Source of the DNA: Ostreococcus lucimarinus CCE9901
Lineage: Eukaryota > Chlorophyta > Mamiellophyceae > Mamiellales > Bathycoccaceae
Assembly (NCBI RefSeq): GCF_000092065.1
Contig: NC_009367.1
Span: 248,001 to 312,000, forward strand
Direction: 5' to 3'
DNA: 64,000 nt
In this document: positions 29,310-38,778 of the stretch, one piece after another
Position numbering within the stretch: the stretch's first letter is position 1
Layout: the number at the start of each line of letters is the position of its first letter
The notes under the pieces: model-generated
What the model was told of the DNA's origin: nothing
Database searches by the model: none
The model's input: the letters and a program-made list of their open reading frames with translations, nothing else
Made by a program: the position numbers and the translations under genes

Positions 29310-30926
29310 ATGGCGTCTCTCGCGATTCGAGACGCCGTGCGCGCGCACGGCGCGCGCGCGCGACTCGCGCGCGCGCTCGCGCGACGGCGCGCGGGCGCGA
29401 CGACGGGCGCGCGCGGTGCGACGACGACGACAGCGACGGCGACGACGACGCGCGGTGCGCGCGATGGCGTGGACGCGCGACGGTGCCGAGGGATGAACGA
29501 CGCGGCGAAGGCGGCGTTGGATGCGTCGGCGCGCGCGCGCGCGAGCGCGAGCGCGAGCGCGAGCGCGGGGCCGGTGGTGTACTGGTGCGACCGGGACAGG
29601 CGGTGCGCGAATAACGACGCGCTGGGACGAGCGATGGAATTGGCGAACGAAAGGCGCGTCCCGCTCGTCGTGGCGATGCACGTGGGGACAGATTTGAGCG
29701 GGAGCGGCATCGGAGGCGCGCGCAGGGCGGTGTTCGCGCTGAAGGGGTTGAAGGAATTGGATGAGGATTTGCGAGCGCGAGGAGTGTCGACGCGAACGAC
29801 GACGGGAAGCGACGTCGCGGGAGGAATCGTGGAGACGTGCGAGACGCTGAATGCGAGTGCGGTCGTGTGTGACTTTTCGCCGTTGCGAGAGGGGCGTGCG
29901 GCGAGGGAAGCGGTGGCGCGTGTGGTGGAGGTTCCGGTGATTGAAGTGGACGCGCACAACGTCGTGCCGGCGTGGGTGACGAGCGATAAGCAAGAGTACG
30001 CGGCGAGAACGATTCGGCCGAAGATTCATCGAAATCTCGGGGATTTTCTCACCGCACCGCAAGCGTTAGATGATCTCATCGCCGCGCCGGACGCGTTGAC
30101 GCCAAGTGAGACGGATTGGGACGCATTGATTGACACCGCGCGCGTCAAGGGCGCGCACGTCCCAGAGGTTGACTGGATCAAACCGGGTGAACGTGCCGCC
30201 TTAGCCGCGCTGCTCGATCCGAATGTCGACTCTTTCCTCCCACAGCGATTGACACTCTACGGGGAGCGAAACAAGCCGACGTCGCCGCGCGCCGTGTCTC
30301 GCCTCTCGCCGTACTTGAATCACGGCCAGCTGTCGCCACGTCGCGCCGCGTGGGAAGCTGCGCAACTTCGGGGAATCGTAGACGACGAGGCGATCGATAG
30401 CTACTTGGAAGAGCTCATCGTTCGAAGGGAATTATCAGACAACTATTGTCTCTTCAATCCGTATTACGACTCGTTGCAAGGAGCGAGTCAATGGGCGCAA
30501 GATTCACTGAGTTTGCACGCCCGCGACGTTCGCGAGTACGTGTACGATTACAAAACACTCGAGCGTGGCAACACGCACGACGAGCTTTGGAACGCGGCTC
30601 AGAAAGAATTATACCATCTCGGACGAATGCATGGGTTCATGAGAATGTACTGGGCGAAGAAGATTCTTGAGTGGACGCCGTCGCCGGAGGTGGCCCTGCA
30701 GACGGCGATTCAACTCAACGACGCTTACGCGTTAGACGGTCTCGATCCCAACGGCTACGTTGGTTGTATGTGGAGCATTGCCGGTGTGCACGATCAAGGA
30801 TGGAAAGAGCGCGCGGTGTTCGGTAAAGTGCGGTATATGAATTACGCCGGTTGCAAGAGAAAGTTTCAAATCCAAGATTACGTAGCGGCGGTCGACGCTG
30901 AGATAAGCGGAATAGGTCGCAAATAG
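29310..30926 (+). CDS. PHR: Class II CPD photolyase
   Basis: A 538-aa light-driven repair enzyme for cyclobutane pyrimidine dimers, using FAD. After an Arg/Ala-rich leader (residues 1-70, possibly targeting) come the alpha/beta antenna domain (VVYWCDRDRRCANNDAL, PLVVAMHVGTDL, VVCDFSPLREGR) and the FAD-binding helical domain. Class II signatures are LSPYLNHGQLSPRRAAWEA, EELIVRRELSDNYCLFNPYYD, HDELWNAAQKELYHLGRMHG, MRMYWAKKILEWT, NDAYALDGLDPNGYVG and KVRYMNYAGCKRKF. Divergent from the P5A ATPase (starts 94 bp apart). Start ATG at 29310; a later Met near residue 61 is an alternative. Confidence 0.96.
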   Translation: MASLAIRDAVRAHGARARLARALARRRAGATTGARGATTTTATATTTRGARDGVDARRCRGMNDAAKAALDASARARASASASASAGPVVYWCDRDRRCANNDALGRAMELANERRVPLVVAMHVGTDLSGSGIGGARRAVFALKGLKELDEDLRARGVSTRTTTGSDVAGGIVETCETLNASAVVCDFSPLREGRAAREAVARVVEVPVIEVDAHNVVPAWVTSDKQEYAARTIRPKIHRNLGDFLTAPQALDDLIAAPDALTPSETDWDALIDTARVKGAHVPEVDWIKPGERAALAALLDPNVDSFLPQRLTLYGERNKPTSPRAVSRLSPYLNHGQLSPRRAAWEAAQLRGIVDDEAIDSYLEELIVRRELSDNYCLFNPYYDSLQGASQWAQDSLSLHARDVREYVYDYKTLERGNTHDELWNAAQKELYHLGRMHGFMRMYWAKKILEWTPSPEVALQTAIQLNDAYALDGLDPNGYVGCMWSIAGVHDQGWKERAVFGKVRYMNYAGCKRKFQIQDYVAAVDAEISGIGRK

Positions 30927-31011
30927 GACAGCAATCTTTGTTATTCTTAGAGATTTTAGGTAGAAACGTTACAATCACTAGCGACGTACTACTGACACAC
31001 GACGTACATAC

Positions 31012-32691
31012 TTACGGTGCGCCTTCGGCGGAGCAAAGGAAAGGATCTAAAGGCTTCCCAAGCGCATACACAATGAAACCAATGTCCTTCAACTTCTGGT
31101 GGTCCAAGATGAGGCGGCCGTCGAACACAAAGGCCGGCTTTTGCATGACGCCATAGATCGCTTCCCAGTCGTACGTCTTGAACTCGTCCCATTCCGTCAT
31201 AATGCACACGGCGTGCGCACCAGTCAAAGACTCAGTGTGAGTCTTGCAGCACGTGATGGATTTCATCGCTTCCTCGCCCATGTCCAACGCGATTTGCGCC
31301 GCAGCAACCTTCGGGTCATAAATATTGAGCTTCGCACCGTCTTCGATGAGGCCGTGACCGACGTCGATAGCCGGAGACTCACGAGTATCACCCGTATCTT
31401 TCTTAAAAGCGTAACCGAGCATTGAAATCTTCTTGCCGCTGATCGTGTTGAACATGGCGGAAATCATGCGCTTGACGAAGCGGCTCTTTTGGTAGTCGTT
31501 CATGCCGACAACGCTGTGCCAGTACTCCGCCACTTCCGGCAAGCCGTGGCACTCACAAATGTATGCCAAGTTTAAGATATCCTTTTGGAAGCACGAGCCA
31601 CCGAAACCGACCGAGGCGTTCAAAAATTTGGAGCCGATACGCGTGTCGGTGCCGATGGCGTGCGAAACTTGCTGGACATCCGCGCCGGTCGCTTCACAAA
31701 GCGCGCTCATGGCGTTGATGGAAGAAATGCGCTGCGCCAAGAATGCGTTCGCAGCGAGCTTTGAGAGCTCGGCAGACCACAAGTTAGCGGTCAGAATGTT
31801 CTCTTTCGGTACCCAGTTGGAGTACACGCCTACGAGCGCGTCCACCGCCGCTTGACCTTTGGCGTTTTCAATCTTACCCCCGATCAACACGCGATCGGGC
31901 GCATCCAAGTCTACAATGGCCGTACCTTCGGCCAAGAATTCTGGGTTGGACAAGATGTCGAATCGCACGCCGTCGTGCGGGCAGTTGCGCTGGAGCACCT
32001 TTTCAATGGCCTCCGCCGTTCGCACGGGCACCGTAGACTTCTCAACGATGATCTTATCACTCTCGGAGCACGCCGCGATGGTGCGCGCCGCCAACTCCCA
32101 GTACGTCAAATCCGCCGCCTTACCTTTTCCTAAACCAGTCTTCTTCGTCGGCGTGTTCACGGAGACGAAAATCATCTCGCAGTCTCGAATAGCCCCTTCG
32201 ACATCCGTCGAAAAGAACAAGTTCTTCCCTCTGCACTCGAACACGATCTCATCCAACCCGGGCTCATAAATCGGCAGCTCGCTCGAGTTCCACGCGTCGA
32301 TCCTCGGCTGCGAGATGTCCACCACCGTGACCGAGATCTGCGGGCACTTCTTCGCGATCATCGCCATCGTCGGCCCGCCCACGTATCCCGCGCCGATGCA
32401 ACATACTGCGTCGTCCCCGAAACCGCGCGCGTCGTCAGTCCTTCGTCCTCGCGCGCCTCCATTCGCACCGTCGCGCGCTCTCCCATCTTTCGCGCCCGTC
32501 CCAACGCTCTCCCGTCGCCGTCGTCGCGTCTCCGGTCGTCGCCGCGTCTCGCGGATGGTTTCCGGACATCTTTCCGACGACCGTCGCGATCGCCCTCGTC
32601 GCGTCGTCTCGCGCGTCGCGTCGTCTCGCGTCGCGTCGCGTCGCGTCGCTCGCGTCGTTCTTCACGCACTCGTCGTGATCGGCCTCGTCAT
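31012..32691 (-). CDS. UGD: UDP-glucose 6-dehydrogenase, two exons
   Basis: Oxidises UDP-glucose to UDP-glucuronate with NAD for polysaccharide synthesis. Exon 1 is 32691-32670 (22 bp) and exon 2 is 32405-31012; the product is 471 aa against about 480 in plants. The 264-bp intron has donor GA/GTGCGTGAAG, branch ACTGAC (CTGAC on the minus strand at 32438-32434) and acceptor CGACGCAG. The join gives [19 protein letters not shown], which completes the Rossmann NAD motif missing from the single frame. Further motifs are [42 protein letters not shown] and the catalytic Cys in [15 protein letters not shown]. Cytosolic. Confidence 0.96.
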
Positions 32692-32912
32692 GCCGCGATC
32701 GCGTCGCGTCGCGTCGTCGCGCGCGCGCGTGTGCGGGGCGACCGGATCGCGCGCGCCTCCGAGGCGTCGATGTCGTGTGGGTAAACAGTCCGACGTCGCG
32801 GTCGGTCGTGTATTGGCACCGCGCGCGGGTGTGATTTCGAATTCGATTTCGAAATCGACCTCGCGCGTCGCCGGCGCCGACCGACGCGCGGCGCGCGACA
32901 CCGACGCGCGCG

Positions 32913-34190
32913 ATGGCGACGGCGACGACGACGACGACGGCGCGCGCGATGCCGTCGCGATGGCGCGCGCGCGCGACGACGCGAACGAACGCGAGGGCGA
33001 ACGCGAGGGCGAGCGCGGCGGCGGACGAGCGGTACGCGATGCGCGGCGTGAGCGCGTCCAAGGAGGACGTGCACGCGGCGATAAAGAAGGTGGACAAGGG
33101 ATTGTTCCCGAAGGCGTTCTGTAAGATCGTGGAGGACATCGCTGGGGACGAGGCGTACTGCACGTGCATGCACGCGGACGGCGCGGGGACGAAGACGAGC
33201 CTGGCGTACGCGTACTGGAGAGAGACGGGAGATTTGGGAGTGTGGCGAGGAATCGCGCAGGATTCGATCGTGATGAACACGGATGATTTGTTGTGCGTCG
33301 GGTGCGTGGATAACATATTCGTCTCGAGCACGATCGGGAGGAATAAGGCTTTGATTCCGGGGGAGGTGCTGAGCGCGCTCATCAACGGGACGGAGGAGGT
33401 TTTGGAGACTTTGCGCGAGTGTGGGGTCGGGGTGAAGTCCACGGGAGGTGAAACCGCGGATTTGGGTGATTTAGTGCGCACGGTGGTGGTGGACACCACG
33501 GTCACGGCGCGCATGCGAAGAGACGCGGTGGTGAGTAACGACAACATTCGCGCCGGAGACGTCGTCGTCGGTTTGGCGTCGTTCGGTCAAGCGACGTACG
33601 AGAGCGAGTACAACGGCGGAATGGGAAGCAACGGATTGACGTCTGCTCGACACGACGTGTTTGCGAAGAATTTGGCGGAAAAATATCCGGAAACGTTCGA
33701 TCCGAACGTACCCGAATCGTTGGTGTACAGCGGCAAGTATCAGCTCACCGACGTCGAGCCGGAAACCGGCGTGACGGTTGGCAAGTTGGTGCTCAGTCCG
33801 ACGCGAACGTACGCCCCCGTGGTGAAAGCCGTGCTCGATGCCATGGACGTGAGGGATATTCACGGCATGGTGCACTGCAGCGGCGGCGCGCAGTCCAAGG
33901 TTGGACACTTTCTCCTCGACGGCTTGCGCGTCGTCAAGGATAACATGTTCCCCATTCCCCCGCTCTTCCGCTTGATCCAGGAGTGCTCCAACACCGAATG
34001 GAGCGAGATGTACAAAGTGTTCAACTGCGGACATCGTCTCGAGTTTTACTGCTCCCCCGAACACGCGCAAAAGATTATCGATATTAGCCAGAGCTTTAAC
34101 ATCGACGCCCGCGTCGTCGGCAGAGTCGAAGCCAAGGATGGCAAGTCTGAAGTCGTGGTGAAGAGTGAATACGGTGAGTTTACGTATTAA
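32913..34190 (+). CDS. purM: Phosphoribosylaminoimidazole (AIR) synthase, Bacteroidetes-like PurM
   Basis: Purine biosynthesis step that cyclises FGAM to AIR with ATP. The 425-aa product has an Arg/Ala/Thr leader (about 1-35) that looks like a transit peptide. The PurM core follows: MRGVSASKEDVHAAIKKVDKG, MHADGAGTKTSLAYAYWRE, IVMNTDDLLCVGCVDNIFVS, GVKSTGGETADLGDLVRT, ASFGQATYESEYNGGMGSN, VHCSGGAQSKVGHF and the ending SEYGEFTY. These motifs and the overall order agree with Bacteroidetes PurM as I remember it, more than with the usual plant or proteobacterial form. The divergent neighbour is UDP-glucose dehydrogenase. Function is secure; ancestry is an inference. Confidence 0.9.
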   Translation: MATATTTTTARAMPSRWRARATTRTNARANARASAAADERYAMRGVSASKEDVHAAIKKVDKGLFPKAFCKIVEDIAGDEAYCTCMHADGAGTKTSLAYAYWRETGDLGVWRGIAQDSIVMNTDDLLCVGCVDNIFVSSTIGRNKALIPGEVLSALINGTEEVLETLRECGVGVKSTGGETADLGDLVRTVVVDTTVTARMRRDAVVSNDNIRAGDVVVGLASFGQATYESEYNGGMGSNGLTSARHDVFAKNLAEKYPETFDPNVPESLVYSGKYQLTDVEPETGVTVGKLVLSPTRTYAPVVKAVLDAMDVRDIHGMVHCSGGAQSKVGHFLLDGLRVVKDNMFPIPPLFRLIQECSNTEWSEMYKVFNCGHRLEFYCSPEHAQKIIDISQSFNIDARVVGRVEAKDGKSEVVVKSEYGEFTY

Positions 34191-34212
34191 TACGTAATAT
34201 AAAATCAAAAAT

Positions 34213-34932
34213 CTAAACCACCCCTTGTTTCGTCGTCCCCGTCGGGCGATCCTGCTTGCCCTCGGCGATTTCCTTTGCCTTGCGCGCGTCGCGCCGCGCT
34301 CGCAACTCTTCGATGCTCACCCCTCGAAGCTCGCGCCTGTAAAACAACAACCAATTCGCCACCTGCGCTCGACGCGTCATGTTCGGCGTCAACCCTTCCA
34401 TCTTAAACCCTTTCCATCCCAACGGCGTGAGCGTCGTCTTAATCCCTTGCTTGTGTTCCTCCGGCACCGACCGCGTCAACGCCGCGCACGCCACCTTCAC
34501 CGGCGCGTCAATCTTCGGATCGTACTTCCTCGTCACCCCGATCACGTCCGGTGGTTCGGGATAACTTTTCGCCCAATTCGGAAACACCTCATCCGGCGTC
34601 CACACCTCGTTCGCCGTGAGCGTCTCCGCGTCCAGCTCCACGCGCGAGCGATAGCCCAGCGCGTTCCACACCAGCCGGTTCACCTCCTCATCCGCGAGCT
34701 CCGAGCGCACGATCGACAGCAGCACCTCGTTCGACAGCGGGTCCGCCCCATCGCGCGCGTCGTCCCACGGCTTCGCGCCCCACTCGTCCTCACCAGCGCG
34801 CGTCTCGACGCGTCTTCGTCCCGAGGGCGTTCGCACCGCGGCGGCGCGTCGCGGCGTCGCGCGTCGCGTCGTCGTCGCGTCGCGCGTCGCGCGTCGCAGC
34901 GTCGTCGCGGACGTCGTCGTCGAGCTCGCCAT
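34213..34932 (-). CDS. DUF1823 plastid protein of cyanobacterial ancestry
   Basis: A 239-aa protein from the ATG at 34932. Residues 1-60 are Ser/Thr/Arg/Ala-rich (transit peptide). The conserved region (about 80-225) has LSNEVLLSIVRSELADEEVN, LVWNALGYR, FPNWAKSYPEPPDVIGVTR, LTRSVPEEHKQGIK, LGWKGFKMEGLTPNMTRRAQ and VANWLLFYRR, a pattern I associate with DUF1823 of cyanobacteria and plastids. Function unknown. Its 3' end lies 22 bp from that of the PurM gene. The upstream open frame to 35307 overlaps the LMBR1 gene on the other strand and is not used. Confidence 0.8.
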   Translation of the reverse strand: MASSTTTSATTLRRATRDATTTRRATPRRAAAVRTPSGRRRVETRAGEDEWGAKPWDDARDGADPLSNEVLLSIVRSELADEEVNRLVWNALGYRSRVELDAETLTANEVWTPDEVFPNWAKSYPEPPDVIGVTRKYDPKIDAPVKVACAALTRSVPEEHKQGIKTTLTPLGWKGFKMEGLTPNMTRRAQVANWLLFYRRELRGVSIEELRARRDARKAKEIAEGKQDRPTGTTKQGVV

Positions 34933-35062
34933 CGCGCGTCGTCGCTCGCGCGCGTCGTCGTCGAGCGGGCGCGTCGAGGTGTCCCGAGCCGTCCCGGCGC
35001 CGTCGCGACGCCGTCCGCACACGCGCGCGCGCGTCCGCGAGCGCACGTCGCGCGCTCGAGCG

Positions 35063-37150
35063 ATGGAGTGGACGACGCGCGACGTCGCCGCGGACCCGCG
35101 CGCGACGCGCGCGCGCTGGACGCGCTCGGCGGCGGAAACATCGTCCGGGAGCGGTGCGGACGATGGATTCTTCGCGTCGTGGTCGACGCCCGTGTTCGTC
35201 GTCGCGGCGTGCGTCGCGGCGCTCGCCGTGGCGCGATTCGCCGATCGTCGGGTCGGCGCGGCCGTGCGCGCGCACTGTTTCGTCGCGTGGACGCTGGCGC
35301 TGATCATGGTGGGGATCGTGCCGACGGATGTGACGGCGACGCTGCGCGCGGGAGAGGCGCCGCGCGGGTTGGACGCGACGTGGGACGTCGCGTACTGGAG
35401 TACGTACGCGCTGACGTGGATCGTGCTGCCGCTGCACCAGTGTTACGTGGACGCGGCGGATTTTTCGTCCGTGGGACGATTGAAGAGAGCGGCGCGGGAG
35501 AACGCGATGTTTTTGGGAATCGCGGCGACGGCGATGTTCGTGGGCGCGGCGGCGCTGTTGGCGACCGAGTCGCTGTCTTTGGACGCGATGCGCGCGTATG
35601 GGATCGTGGTGGCGAACGTGTGGGGTATTTCGACCGGGGTTTTACTCATGGGGTTTGGTTTGGTGGACGTGCCGCGGGCGATTTGGCGGCGAGCGGCGTT
35701 TAATAATCGTCTCACGCGGTCGTACAAGCGCGTCGCCGGAGTGTCGCGGGCGCTCGGTAACGCTCACGCGCGCTTGGCACGGCAAGTTGTGGCGGTAACG
35801 ACGACGAGTCGAGTGATGCCACGGCGACATAGTTTGCGTTGGGCGATGAGCGTCATCGAAAACGAGACGCCAGAGTTCTCAGAAATGCACCGAGGAAGCT
35901 TAGATGAAGCGTTGGACGCGACAGAGGAAGACGTGCTGGATTACGATTACGATGAGTTGAACGATTTAGTTGCGCTGCGTCGCGCGGTTCGCCGTTCGCT
36001 GAGGCAGTACGATCGCACTAAGGCGCAGTACGTGATAGCGGTGAAGGATGCGTTTGAAGCGGAAGCCGCCGAGCAATCGCGGGCATCGTCAACTCGACGA
36101 TTGCATCGCCCGCCAAACTCGGTATCTCGTAGCGGCTCGCTCGGAAAGTGTATGGATGATGTGCAGTACACGTGGTCGATCGTCATCGTGCCCGTCCTCT
36201 TGAGAGTCATCGCCACTGGTTTGGCCTTTTTTTCGGTATCCATCATCATCGCAGAGAGCAGTATTTGGATCGGGAAACTGTGGGAAGAGGCGGATCAGAT
36301 ATCTCTTTTGAGCGTGATGCTGGAAAACGCTGAAGATTCGACATCGGGTTTGACCTCCATGCACGTCGTCGTGGCGTTTCCGCTCGCTTACATGTGCCTT
36401 TGCACGTTTCATTCCCTCCACAAGCTGGGCATGTTTTCGTTTTACACGCTCGTGCCTCGACACACGGATGCGTTTTCGCTCTTGGTGAACGCGAGTCTGG
36501 TATGCCGTTACTCAGCGCCGCTGAGTTTCAACTTTCTCATGCTTTTGCCCATTATTCGCGCGAGTGGCAAGATGACAACCTTCTCACGGAAGATGGCCAA
36601 CAACGTCCCAGAGCTCGCGGGTGAGCTGAACATCATCGTGCCCACGTTTTTGGGCTTGTACTGCGTCGCCATCGCCCTCGGCTGGTTCGACCGCATCGCA
36701 CGCGTACTCAACGTGGAGGGGTTTAAATTCGATAGCGACAAAGACGTGAATGAGAGCACGGAAACTGGAAAGTCAATCGTAGACAGGGAACGCGCCGAAG
36801 TCATGGACGGCGCCGAAATCGGAAGCTCGCACGAATCTTTCGTCTCTGAGACTGCGCCTCGCGAGCAAAGGCTTCCGCCAATTGCTTCGAATAGTAACGA
36901 GTGGAACGACGTCGAGCACGACGCTCGAGGAGGTCTGCTATCGACCTATCCCGATCCGGAATCCGCGAGCGCACGGTGGGAGACGCAAAAAGCCCGTCTC
37001 GCCCAAGCCACGCAAGCGAGCGCCGCAAGAGCCGTACCGCGCGGGTCGCCGCTCTCGCGAACTGGTCGAGACAAAGTGAGCGAACTCGACTTCATGTTCT
37101 CGAACCTCGGTCGCCGCAGCAGCGGCGGTGAATCGTTCTCGGATGAATGA
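35063..37150 (+). CDS. LMBR1-domain membrane protein (LMBD2-like)
   Basis: A 695-aa polytopic protein. A first group of hydrophobic segments lies at about residues 33-210 (PVFVVAACVAALAVARF, FVAWTLALIMVGIVPTD, TYALTWIVLPLHQCYVD, GISTGVLLMGFGLVDVPR). A long cytosolic helical loop follows (about 215-360). A second group lies at about 375-560 (IVPVLLRVIATGLAFFSVS, HVVVAFPLAYMCLCTFHSL, VPTFLGLYCVAIALGWFDR). The tail is polar. The signature GLVDVPR and the YCxxLSFNFL-like block (LVCRYSAPLSFNFLM) are typical of LMBR1/LIMR proteins. Plant homologues are poorly characterised. Start ATG 35063; the frame is open to 34979. Confidence 0.85.
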   Translation: MEWTTRDVAADPRATRARWTRSAAETSSGSGADDGFFASWSTPVFVVAACVAALAVARFADRRVGAAVRAHCFVAWTLALIMVGIVPTDVTATLRAGEAPRGLDATWDVAYWSTYALTWIVLPLHQCYVDAADFSSVGRLKRAARENAMFLGIAATAMFVGAAALLATESLSLDAMRAYGIVVANVWGISTGVLLMGFGLVDVPRAIWRRAAFNNRLTRSYKRVAGVSRALGNAHARLARQVVAVTTTSRVMPRRHSLRWAMSVIENETPEFSEMHRGSLDEALDATEEDVLDYDYDELNDLVALRRAVRRSLRQYDRTKAQYVIAVKDAFEAEAAEQSRASSTRRLHRPPNSVSRSGSLGKCMDDVQYTWSIVIVPVLLRVIATGLAFFSVSIIIAESSIWIGKLWEEADQISLLSVMLENAEDSTSGLTSMHVVVAFPLAYMCLCTFHSLHKLGMFSFYTLVPRHTDAFSLLVNASLVCRYSAPLSFNFLMLLPIIRASGKMTTFSRKMANNVPELAGELNIIVPTFLGLYCVAIALGWFDRIARVLNVEGFKFDSDKDVNESTETGKSIVDRERAEVMDGAEIGSSHESFVSETAPREQRLPPIASNSNEWNDVEHDARGGLLSTYPDPESASARWETQKARLAQATQASAARAVPRGSPLSRTGRDKVSELDFMFSNLGRRSSGGESFSDE

Positions 37151-37208
37151 ATATATTGTTGCAACATCGCTCGCGCGCCTAGATAAAATTACACCCCTCT
37201 ACGACAGC

Positions 37209-37673
37209 CTACTCCTCCGGCAACAGCGCCAGCGCGTGCCCATCGACGCACACCGTCCCACACTTCACTTTCCGCACCACCGTCTCGTACCGCGCCCTCG
37301 TTCCCGATCGTTTCACCAATTTCAACTCAATCTCCAGCTCCTCGTCCACGCGCACCGGTTCCCTGAATTTCAACTCTTGGCTCGCGTACACCGTCCCCGG
37401 CCTCGCGCGCGCCAGCAGCGCCCCGAACGCGCTCGCCGCCAGCATTCCGTGCACCGCGCGTCCTCGCAATCGATTCTCGCCGTCACCCACCGCGCCGTCG
37501 TCGAAGTGAATCGGATTCTCATCGCCCGTCAACCGCGCGAACGCCGCGCAATCGTCCGCCGTGAACGTCCTGCGCTCGCGCAGCGCGTCCGCGCGCGTCG
37601 ACGACGTCGCGGACATCCCGCGCCGCGCCGCGGACGACCGCGCGAGCGCGCGCGCGACGATTCGCGCGCGCAT
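37209..37673 (-). CDS. MaoC-like hotdog dehydratase (enoyl-CoA/3-hydroxyacyl-thioester type)
   Basis: With the ATG at 37673 the product is 154 aa. An Arg/Ala/Ser leader (about 1-25) suggests mitochondria. The hotdog domain carries the hydratase 2 motif FARLTGDENPIHFDD (Asp and His as the catalytic pair), VHGMLAASAFGALLAR, and VYASQELKFREPVRVDEELE. A role in mitochondrial fatty acid synthesis or in R-specific hydration of enoyl-CoA is plausible. The frame runs to 37856, but that would overlap the start of the next gene at 37727 on the other strand; a start at 37673 leaves a 53-bp gap. Confidence 0.8.
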   Translation of the reverse strand: MRARIVARALARSSAARRGMSATSSTRADALRERRTFTADDCAAFARLTGDENPIHFDDGAVGDGENRLRGRAVHGMLAASAFGALLARARPGTVYASQELKFREPVRVDEELEIELKLVKRSGTRARYETVVRKVKCGTVCVDGHALALLPEE

Positions 37674-37726
37674 CACCGTCGGTCGCGCGACACAGCGCCG
37701 CGCGCCGGCGTCTGCGGCGTCGCGCG

Positions 37727-38737
37727 ATGTCCGCGTCGGTCGACGCGCGCGCGCGCGCGCCGACGACGCGGTGGACATCGCGCGCGACGACGCGCGCGGC
37801 GACGAACGGCGCGGCGCGCGCGCGGCGAAGGAGTCGCGAGGGAATCGCGCGGGCATTCAATTCCGGCGGCGGCTCGACGACGCGCCGCGGACGCGCGCTT
37901 CGCGTCGCTCGACGCGGTGCGGACGCGGACGACGCTATGATGGACGACGACGACGACGACGACGCGAGCGCGAGCGCGTCGGGACGCGCGGCCGAGGACG
38001 CGCGGTGGCTGGACGAGGACGAGGCGCGACGCGCGCGAGGGGCGACGGCGTCGGCGTCGACGCGACAACGGCGAGCGGCGCGAAGGGAACCGCGAGAGCG
38101 ACGAAACGAGCGACGGGATCGAGGTGGAGCGCGACCGAACGTGCTGGTGCTGACGCAGCGGGATTACGAACGCGTGCTGCCCATCGCGGCGACGGGGGAG
38201 CAATACGGGTACTTTTGGGGGGATAACGATACCGCGTTTCAACGCGTGGGGTTGTCGCTGTTGACGACGGTGTTGACCGCGAATGCGGCGCCGGCGCTCG
38301 CCGTGCCCGCGAGCACGTTTTTTTTGTGGGCACCCGTGGCGTTAGCGGCGCGACGTAACTCAAAGGTGCGAAGCGCTAAATACGCGGGCCTGTGGCGCGC
38401 CAGAGTCATCTCAGTCGAGCCCGTGGAGACGCGCGGGACGTCGAGCGTAGATTGGATGTTTAACCTAGTCGTCGGAGATAGATCCGGGGCGCGAGTACCG
38501 CTGAAAGTTCCTTTAAAAGCGGAGTACGCGGATATCAACGTAGGCGACGACGTCGAGCTCATCGTGACATCAGACGACCCGTACTTTTACACGTTTCAAG
38601 CCGTTCGCGAGGCGTATTTTCCGTTCCTTAACGTCTGGGTGGGCGAGTATCCGTTCCTCGACCGTCGTGGGATGGTGAGCGTGAGCGATCGTTTAGCCGG
38701 GGAAGAGGAGGCGCGTCGCGCCAGGGCGAGAGGATAA
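37727..38737 (+). CDS. Conserved plastid membrane protein, unknown function
   Basis: A 336-aa protein. Residues 1-65 look like a transit peptide, followed by an acidic stretch (DDDDDDD) and an Arg-rich linker. The mature part starts near 138 (NVLVLTQRDYERVLPIAATG, EQYGYFWGDNDTAFQRVG). It has two hydrophobic segments (about 172-210, SLLTTVLTANAAPALAVPA, TFFLWAPVALAARR). The C-terminal soluble part (about 215-320) is beta-rich by pattern (LWRARVISVEPVET, YFPFLNVWVGEYPFLDRRG). The family was not recognised by name; its form suggests a thylakoid or envelope assembly protein of cyanobacterial type, which is inference only. Confidence 0.75.
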   Translation: MSASVDARARAPTTRWTSRATTRAATNGAARARRRSREGIARAFNSGGGSTTRRGRALRVARRGADADDAMMDDDDDDDASASASGRAAEDARWLDEDEARRARGATASASTRQRRAARREPRERRNERRDRGGARPNVLVLTQRDYERVLPIAATGEQYGYFWGDNDTAFQRVGLSLLTTVLTANAAPALAVPASTFFLWAPVALAARRNSKVRSAKYAGLWRARVISVEPVETRGTSSVDWMFNLVVGDRSGARVPLKVPLKAEYADINVGDDVELIVTSDDPYFYTFQAVREAYFPFLNVWVGEYPFLDRRGMVSVSDRLAGEEEARRARARG

Positions 38738-38778
38738 ACTGATAAAAGCGCCGCACTTACACTGCAATAGAACACTAC

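Noticed and set aside
34225-35703. Long plus-strand frame across DUF1823 and the LMBR1 start
   Set aside because: An Arg/His/Ala-rich mirror of DUF1823 that later runs out of frame with the LMBR1 gene; no domain.
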